Assembly (NCBI RefSeq): GCF_027580225.2
Contig: NC_073346.2
Coordinates: forward strand, 1,755,001 to 1,819,000
Reading direction: 5' to 3'
Source: Misgurnus anguillicaudatus
Lineage: Eukaryota; Chordata; Actinopteri; Cypriniformes; Cobitidae
DNA length: 64,000 nucleotides
Shown here: piece by piece, positions 56,601 through 64,000 of the stretch
Layout: each line of letters opens with the position of its first letter
How positions within the stretch are numbered: position 1 is the stretch's first letter
Program-made: the position numbers and the translations under genes
Notes under the pieces: model-generated
What the model saw: the letters and a program-made list of their open reading frames with translations, nothing else
What the model was told of the DNA's origin: nothing
Databases searched by the model: none

Positions 56601-57471
56601 CTGTTTAATCTGCACTTTGCCAAAGTCCCACCATTTTTGTAGTGATTGAAAATATGCTTTTTTGTTCTGTAATCAGCCCAAAACAGTTTAAAAGTACATA
56701 TAAAATCCTTGTTATCTAATAATGTTAAATTAAAATGCCAATATGCACTACTAGGTTTGACAGAGTTCAAAAAGAAGGAACATTGTACCATACAATGGTC
56801 TGAAAAAGCAACAGGAAAAATACAACAATTTTTAAAAATACCAACGTGATGCTTAAACACATAAAATCTGTCCAATCTTGCTAGTGATAAAACATTATCA
56901 CGTGCATGAGACCACGTATACTGTCTTTTATCTTCATGAATAAACTTCCATACATCAATTAGCTCATGTTTATTAATTATCTGAATAAGATGCTTTCTTT
57001 AAGGCATATGGGGTTCACGATTCACAATTACTCACTGTACAATTAAAATCACCTCCCAAAAATAAAGTGTCATCATTAGAAACATCTTGTAAAACAGAAC
57101 ATAATGTATCTAAAAACAACATTCTTTCAACAGTTTAGTTGGGGACATATACACAAATAAAAACAATTATAATTTTCAACTTGTGCTCTCACTTTTAAAA
57201 GTCTGCCCTTCAAAAACTCACCAACTTGATACAAGACCTGATTAAAGGTTTTTGCGAACAAGATTGCTACTCCTCCACTTAAATTGGTGTTGTGAAAAGA
57301 TAACCCTTCCCACTCTTTCATCCAATCATTTACATTGATTCAAGAAACACACAGTGATGTGAATAGAGTAACATCAATTTTTTTCTGCTTGATAATTTCA
57401 AACAGATCAGCTCTTTTTCTATAATCTCTAGCACCATTAATATTCAGTGAGGCAATCTGCACTTCAGCCAT
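53630..57471 (-). pseudogene. L1 ORF2: endonuclease plus reverse transcriptase, broken
   Basis: It starts MAEVQIASLNINGARDYRK (APE endonuclease, 57471), then NLSGGVAILFAK, GGDFNCT (near 57050) and SDHCMVQ (near 56800). The reverse transcriptase is in pieces: GIDGIPIDFYKCFWD, LLPKKGDLMEIKNWRPVSLL, LDQEKAFDRVEHVYLW, GVRQGCPLS and the catalytic YADD (near 55400). The tail carries WRLLHGALTVNAFICVLNSD, CPFC and a following H-x3-C. Frame breaks occur at about 57340, 57120, 56390, 55750, 55410, 54760 and 54030. The endonuclease also contains the inverted 29 bases. Confidence 0.85.
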
Positions 57472-57526
57472 GCTGAAATAAATAAAAGACCAAAAAAACA
57501 GAAATAAATCCAGAATCTTAGTATTC

Positions 57527-59002
57527 TTAATCATCATTTTCATTTAAACCAATGCCAACTTTCCTCACAATCTTTTTCAAACGATAAACTTCTTTGTTTG
57601 AAAGACACCCTTCTGTTAGTAAGCTTTTGGCTTTGTCATAAAACTGCTGTAAATCAGGAAAATACTCCTTCACAATCACGCCTCTCTTATTTTTTGTGGC
57701 ACTAAGAAAAACGTCTTGTGTCATCAACATCATAGCTTCTACTTACACCCTCAGTCTGCGACAACCCTGTGCTTGCATCAGACATTTCACTTTCACTTTC
57801 TGTCTCGTTCTGTTCCTCACACCCTTCTCCTTTTTTGAAATGCTTTAAACTACTGATCTTTTCCACATTTTTCTTTTTTTTCGGTACTTTGAACATCCTA
57901 TTCTCAGCCTCTATTTCAGACACATCCTCTTCCCTCGCGTTTTCAACATTACTGTTAGACACTCCCATTTCAACATTTAAAGATGTTACTGAAATATTCC
58001 TACCTGCATCCGTTGAGGTCGATCCGGCTTCCACAGGCTCCGCGACAGTCATTCCTTCCCCAGCAATTTTATCCGCGGTCGGTGCTGCTTCGGCCGGACC
58101 GATCGCAAACGGTCTAACAGCGGGCATGTTTTCTTTATTTGCAGTACTGTCATTACTACCTCCAGCTGCGTTCATTTTGTCGGATTAAATGGCCGATTTA
58201 CCGCATCCGAAGCATTTCATTTTGTCCGTAGTTACAAATACAAACTTTTCAAAATCATCCACACGAAACTTTAGTGCCAAGTCCAGTTCAGCGTCGTCTT
58301 TGATTATTATAAATGCAAATCTCCTAAATGAAACAATATGTTTCAACAAAGGAGACTCACATCCGATCGCGATCTTTTTGATCGGTGAAACTAATTTACC
58401 ATAGCGTGAAAGAGCTTGTATCAAAACATCTTCACTAAGGAAAGGATGGATATTTGATATTGTGACTTTTTTAGATGGTAGCATCAGAGGTAACACAGGT
58501 GTAAGCATTTCATCAATGATTATTCCTCTCGCAACCATCTCGTTTGCTCTTTCCACCGTGTTCAAAAAAATCACGGTCGCGTTATTCATTCTAGATGCAG
58601 AGAGAATGTTTTGTTGACCAACAACTTCCCCTACACCCAGACAGCAAGCCTCTACACCAGGGGTCACCAACGTGGTGCCCACGGGCACCAGGTAGCCCGC
58701 ACAGAGTCTGTGAGGTGCCCCGCCAAAGCACATTCTAATAATAGTTTCAACTGTAATATTTATTCATTACATATTTTTTTATATTAGCTTGGCTTGGTTT
58801 ACGTATGTTAAAATTTTAAACAATACTAAAACATATAAACAAGTCAAATAAAATGAAATAAACAAGTAAAACAAAAAGTTTTAAGTAGACTATATCAAAA
58901 AGTAGCCCTCTAGATTGTTTTATCCATTGTTGTAGCCCTTGCTCATAAAAAGGTTGGAGACCACTGCTTTACACTCACCACATACAATTTTGGTTGTCCC
59001 AT
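57527..59002 (-). pseudogene. L1 ORF1, nucleic-acid-binding protein, broken
   Basis: The start is placed at the ATG at 59002 (MGQPKLYVVSV). The frame is interrupted after 11 codons by the hAT MITE 58658-58966, then resumes as EACCLGVGEVVGQQN. An RRM-like stretch (NNATVIFLNTVERANEMV; VTISNIHPFLSEDVLIQAL; FRRFAFIIIKDDAELDLAL) leads to a zinc-knuckle start CFGCGK that breaks at a stop near 58187. The rest (58175-57527) is an acidic, Ser-rich region with a KKKK cluster and one frameshift near 57740. Confidence 0.8.
58658..58966. mobile_element. hAT MITE inside the L1 ORF1
   Basis: The ends caggggtcaccaacgtgg and aggttggagaccactg are inverted in style. The duplication is ctctacac (58650-58657) and ctttacac (58967-58974), 8 bp with one difference. 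It is younger than the L1 it splits and non-coding. Confidence 0.85.
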
Positions 59003-59184
59003 TCTGAGATCCAATGCTTTCAAAGAAAGCAGGCAGCACCAAACAAACGCACACAAAATATGAGAACTAAACAAATAAAAAATAAAGAGAAATGAAAAAA
59101 AAAGAATAAACCCCAAAAAAGAGCAAATACACGCGCTCACACTCACGAACCCCTCACACACGCTCCACAAACGCCAACACATGC

Positions 59185-59186
<2 letters not shown>

Positions 59187-59219
<33 letters not shown>
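59187..59219. repeat. (AG)16 tract at the 5' end of the L1
   Basis: A pure AG run, read as (CT)n on the element's strand. It forms the other half of the target microsatellite. Confidence 0.95.
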
Positions 59220-59221
<2 letters not shown>

Positions 59222-60639
59222 AACTTTGATGAACTTTTTTGATCCACTTTGATCCAACTTTTTTGATTTAATGTTGACTATTTGTATTTATGGGTTGTGC
59301 TTTTTTTGTTCTCCACTGTTCAAACTTGTTGTAAGAAATATGTGATCAGTATCAGTTTGCTAAAGGCAAAACGTTTTAAAGTTAAACATCTCAAGTTGCT
59401 CTCTTATGGTGAAACCTATCTGATTGTAGTATACATTTCAGGAATAACCACATTCATAACCACATTCATTCCTGAGCGTTTCTAGTTGAGCAGAAGCTCC
59501 CAAACAATAAATCTTACAGTCATTGATAGATTTGTGGACTACCAAAAGCCTGCTGGTTGCCTTGACAACATGTTCCCTTTACCACTATTATTATGAAAAA
59601 TATTGGTTTGAAAGTTTTCATTTTTAAAATGTTTTTTTTTTTTTGTTGCAAGGCTTCAGATGTTCATAGGCCCTACTTAAGAAACCTCTTTAAATATTAG
59701 ATGATGTAACTGACTGCGTGGTCTACCCACTATTTAAAAATAATTCTTCTACTTTGAATGTAGACCGTGTTTGTAATGGAAAACTCTTTTCCTAGTCCAC
59801 CCAGACCATTATTGAAAATAAGCTAAAAGTGTTGTGGTATTGACATCACAACCAGGAGCAGATATATTATCTGTATTTAGTGACTTAAGTATTTATAACA
59901 GAATTTCGCAGAGGTTAACCAATTATACCAAGGTTGCGTCTGAAAATATAAGGTAGTCGACTTGTTGCCTCGCTGCCTCATGAGTCAATGACTTTGGCGG
60001 CTTGAAGGCAGCTCCGGGAAATGCATGCGGACAGCCTTCATAGGCAGCATAATGGAATTCAGTTTTTTTGTGATATCTAATATTTGATGTAATACTAATT
60101 TCTCACTATGAATGCAATCAAAAGGAGTAAAAAGTTAAAATATAACCTTATTTGCACTAAATTTGTGCTCCAGATGCTTTCTTGGCCGCCATTTTATTTT
60201 TTCGAAACTCGACCAGGCTCAACCAATCACATTCTGTGGGATAAGACAATGAAGGTATCTCAGGAGACAACCAAACATTGTAATCAGATGTGCCTCCGAA
60301 GGCAGCATTTTAGAACTTTCAGATGCAGCACTTGTTTTTTACATAAAAATATTTTTATGTCGGATGTTGGTAATATTTGCAAAATACCATGTTAATGACC
60401 TGTGATACAGTTTAATGATAGGAAATCAGAACACAACATTGCTGACTTGTACACTATAAAAAGTAAAAGTTGGATCAACTTATAAAATTACTTTAAAGTG
60501 CACCTATTTCATTGCTAAAAAAACTTTTGTGTATTTGGAATAAAACAACGTCTTCGCATGGTTTATAGTTAAAAAACTCATTATTTTGTATATTTTTGTA
60601 ACTTCCTGAAACGCATGGATTTTGTACAAAACTCATTGA

Positions 60640-61610
60640 TTTGATAGCCTGGTAATACCATCATCTGCTAATTCGCTTCGCTTCATAGACAGAGTCTGGC
60701 TGGACATAATTGACAATCATTTTCCTTCTCGTGGGAGGGGCTTGTCTGAAGTTTAAAATCATTGGTGTAAACGCAAGCCAATCACATAATGTTTGGTTAT
60801 GATGTGCGTTATGCGCCGGCTCAGCCGCATTGGACTTTCACTGTAAACACATGTATGATGTGAAAACAAAGCCATCGGGCAAAATACCGGAGTTAACATG
60901 GCTGTGAACGACTTTTGCAGATTATGTAAAGTTAATCGGGCCAGACTTCCCAAACTTAAAAACTCTTCCACCAGACAGCCCTAACCATAATGTAAATTAA
61001 ATTAAATTTTCTTACCTTATTTTCTGGTTAAAGGAACGTCAGCAAAGAATGATTGCCTACGCGTCCTCCACCATTAACTGTGAACAATGAAATTTCCCCC
61101 CATGATTTCTTTATCATTCTGCACGCCATGCTGTGCAGCACACCACAGTTTTGCTGCCTCTTTAACCTGATCCTCCATGAGAGCAATCAAGGGGGACACA
61201 ATCACAACTATCGCCTTGCCGGCCTTTGGCCTCCCTCAGTATAATTTTTCCTGACGATCTGTAATAGTTGATAAATTTAACTTTTCCCAAAACCCTATCG
61301 GGAGTAGTACAACAACATCATGTTCATTCAAAATGTTTAACAAACACTCTTCTTGTTCGGGCTTCAGTTGGCAAATGCCAGGAATATTCTCCACAGCAGA
61401 GCGAATGGCATTCTGTGCCTCGATGTCCGCTGTAAGCTACAATCTTACACCGCTCAGCGTCTACGTCTCGGCTCTCAGCTCGCCCTCTGTTCGTTGATTG
61501 GATGGCCGTTTTGAGGCCGGAGGACAACGGTTATAATGGGAGATATCTTAGTACAGAAGCGTAATGAAATTTAGCGGAAGTACAAAGTCTGACATAGTCA
61601 GGCTATCGAT
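60640..61610 (-). mobile_element. Repeat unit with tagcctgg ends carrying a helicase fragment
   Basis: The left edge tagcctggtaatac (about 60646) faces tcaggcta (about 61600). Both flanks contain a gatttga word, which could be a worn target duplication. The unit is similar at its edges to the element at 11158-11679. The boundaries are uncertain. Confidence 0.45.
61035..61440 (-). pseudogene. RecQ-like SF2 helicase fragment
   Basis: The minus-strand reading is QNAIRSAVENIPGICQLKPE, then EECLLNILNEHDVVVLLPIG; after a one-base slip a Walker-A-type GFGKS and, past a stop, IYQLLQIVRKNYTEGGQRPA; after another slip VVIVSPLIALMEDQVKEAAK. The order Q-motif-like region, motif I and motif Ia (SPLIALMEDQV) is that of RecQ helicases. 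Frames are broken and motifs II onward are absent. It is probably a first-exon piece of a transposon-borne helicase rather than a host gene. Confidence 0.6.
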
Positions 61611-62772
61611 TTGATACCTCTGACGTCAACCGGAAATGTGACGCTCCTTATCAGGTTTGAAAGATTTGGTCACAATCCAATGCTAATAGGAGTTAATTTA
61701 CAGGCTGTGAGTCAAAGCGGGAGGAATTATGATAATGTCAGTCTTTACTACATCATAAATCCCAAGAAGTATAACTGTTGCCTACAATCCGTGTGTTTGT
61801 TGTAGTCCAAGAAAAGTGATTTACTTGGGAGACTCGCGTCATCGTTTACTTTGGGGTTTATATCTTTAACGTACTAATACACACTTACACACCAAAGGAA
61901 ACGTAAAATCATGAATCGGCTAATTAGTATTCTTTAATTGGTAATGCCTATGTTTTTGTAACCAAAATGTTCCCACTTTTAGTGAAAAATGTTAGTTGAA
62001 AATGTTTAAATATTTTATGCGTTACCAATTGAAGTAATATTGACGTTTTTTCATAATATATGTTATATAGAGACAATATAAATTGTTGGCAGTATATTTG
62101 TTTCAGTATTTTCTTCATTTTTCCACACTGATATTAATACTTAATTTTCAGTGTTACGTAAGGCGATTCTGAGGCATACTGTAAGTCTGACATTGAGTGG
62201 GATTTCCCTTGATGTCAGTGCTTTTTTTGGCTATGGCCACACTACTCCCTTTGTTGCAAATGGAAATCACAGTAGTGGTTTCCATAGAGCTTTTCCGGGA
62301 TCAGTTTATAAATGTGTGGGTAAGTGTCTGTGGTACTTTTAGGTAATATCTGACTACACAAGTGTTTCTGTGTGCGGTTTTGCTTACTCGTTCCCTTTTT
62401 CCTGGCTTCCTAAAGCTGGGAGGTTCGCCATTGACCTAGTTGTGTTTTTATATGTGTTACCCGTTTTATCTGTGAAATTACCAGCTTTGTCAACCAAGCC
62501 CGTTTTTGATAGATTATTTGATAGTAATTGATGTATTTATACATCTTAAGTTTGACTCTGGGACGCTGCACATTGAATTGGTTATTGCCAGAGATTGGAT
62601 GTGTATACTTTTGCAAAAGATTGTGATGCTTTGACAAAATTAGGGTGAGTTATACAGTGTGAAATATAACCAAACATAATTTACAACTCACCTGGTGCAA
62701 ATTTTGTCATTCAGGGCACCACTATTTTTTTTATTTGCATATTTTGTTGCAGATACATATAAGTATTATTTA

Positions 62773-63361
62773 CACCGTGTGCAGAATTATTAGGCAAGTT
62801 GTATTTTTGAGGATTACTTTTGTTATTGTACAACTACAGTGCTCTTGCTCAATTCAAAATGTTAACAAACACTCAAACCTGAACATTTAAATAGTAAAAG
62901 TGACATTTTGGCTTTCTTAAGAGAATATTTCTAAGTACATCATTATTAGGCAACTATTAGTGTGCAGAATTATTAGGCAACTAAATGAAAAACAATGATT
63001 TTACCATCTCACTTGTTTTTTTCACCTGTTAAAGTGAGAATAATAAACAAACTTTACATTTACAAATAAACATTAAATAAAAAAAAGAAAATAAGAAAAT
63101 ATAAACTCAGTGACCAATATAGCCTCTTTTCGATAACAGTCACAAGCCTTCCATTCACAGATTCAGTCAGTTTCTTGATCTGATCTGAACCAACATTTTG
63201 TGCAGACGCAACCACAGCCCCCCAGACACTGTTCAGAGAGGTGTACTTTTTACCTTCACTGTAAATGTCCAGCTTAAGAAGGGATCAAAAGTTCTCAATA
63301 GGGTTTAAGTCAGGTGAAGAAGGGGGCCATGTCATTAGTTTTTCATCTCTAAGGCCTTTAC
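62773..63361 (-). mobile_element. Tc1-like transposon fragment, minus-strand transposase end
   Basis: After TA (62771-62772) the end reads caccgtgtgcagaattatta with aggcaagttg, a familiar fish Tc1-type terminus repeated at about 62965-62985. Minus-strand PPSSPDLNPIENF near 63290-63340 is the DDE end of the transposase, followed by a stop. It is cut off at 63361 by the next element. Confidence 0.75.
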
Positions 63362-64000
63362 TAGGGCTGAAACGATTCATCGAGTTACTCGATTTACTCG
63401 ATTCAAAAAATTCCTTGAGGCAAAAATTCTGCCTCAAAGCCTCGTTAAATTCCTATGACGCGCACTACACGCGCCGAGATCTGATTCACACGGACCGTTG
63501 TTCAACGTTTAGGAAGCACATCATAGCGCGTGGTACATTTTGAATTAAGTTTGCGCGATGGCGGAGCAAATATGTCCATAAACGGCAGAGAGAGAATGTC
63601 TAAAGTTTGGGATCATTACATCATCATTACATTCAGAATCTGAACCGAAAACATCAACTGCTGTTTCACCAAGCGTCGATGAAACAAGGTAACGTAGCTT
63701 CCGCTGATTTTAATCCCATACTGTATTTGTAGCGATGTTGTTATGCGGTTTGACTAGATATGATGTTTAGCTTTGATGTTTTTAAGTAGTAAACGTATTC
63801 ACGGTCAATTGCAGGAGAGTACAGTATAGCTTAAAAAAGAACCCCTTCACACACACGCATGCACTTTACAGGTGTGTGTACCAAAAAACGGCACCACAGT
63901 GCAATCATATATGGGCAACAATATATGATTATTGGCAAAAATATATGGGTAACAATCGGACATATTTTGTTCAATCATAATAATCTCTGTCTTATTGGAG
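63362..64000 (+). mobile_element. hAT-type element inserted into the Tc1 copy, runs off the window
   Basis: It starts tagggctgaaacgattcatc, a typical hAT end with subterminal cgagttactcg repeats. A plus-strand ATG at 63559 (MAEQ) is followed by MSKVWDHY, like the start of a BED zinc finger of a hAT transposase. The copy has a stop between these. The right end lies beyond the window. Confidence 0.6.

Overview
The window looks like nuclear DNA of a teleost fish, most likely a cypriniform (carp/zebrafish lineage). The supporting signs are split vertebrate genes with GT-AG introns, and a dense AT-rich background of Tc1/mariner, hAT, DIRS-like, LTR and Tx1-type L1 elements, small MITEs and long CA/GT microsatellites. 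No bacterial or organellar features were seen. The species is an inference from repeat style only.

Region 1 (1-18,900, plus strand) is the 3' half of znf335 (NIF-1). Seven coding exons (859-973, 5026-5100, 8025-8191, 15739-15822, 15912-16032, 16183-16361, 17368-18203) carry eight C2H2 zinc fingers and the acidic/glutamine-rich C-terminus, stop at 18201-18203 and a poly(A) signal at 18857. All exon junctions are in phase. The last intron begins with GA instead of GT. The 7.5-kb intron 8192-15738 holds a 3.5-kb hAT element (8605-12114) with a solo LTR nested in it, then a decayed DIRS-type retrotransposon.

Region 2 (18,900-32,700) is an intergenic repeat graveyard. It includes a MITE with a related copy near 4.1 kb, a MITE split by a GC-rich 1.8-kb block, a hAT element with an 8-bp duplication, a long palindrome, and a Tc1 remnant split by a 1.5-kb LTR-like unit that carries a nuclease-like coding fragment.

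Region 3 (about 32,700-64,000, plus strand) is the 5' end of plec (plectin). It has a probable untranslated first exon ending at 32,957 and two alternative first coding exons: 37682-37871 (isoform 1/1c type) and 42000-42090 (isoform 1f type). Both end in phase 1, ready to join the shared exon that starts the actin-binding domain, which I did not find before 64,000. The giant intron holds a complete but decayed Tc1 transposon (50784-51988) and a nearly full-length minus-strand Tx1-clade L1 element (53533-59186) sitting between (TC)n tracts. That L1 is itself hit by a hAT MITE and carries a 29-bp internal inversion. A RecQ-helicase-like fragment lies at about 61.0-61.5 kb, and a Tc1 copy hit by a hAT element runs off the right edge.

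No new enzymatic system was found. The most unusual signals are the GA-AG intron, the microsatellite-targeted L1 with its in-frame micro-inversion, and the nested TE stacks with readable target duplications.
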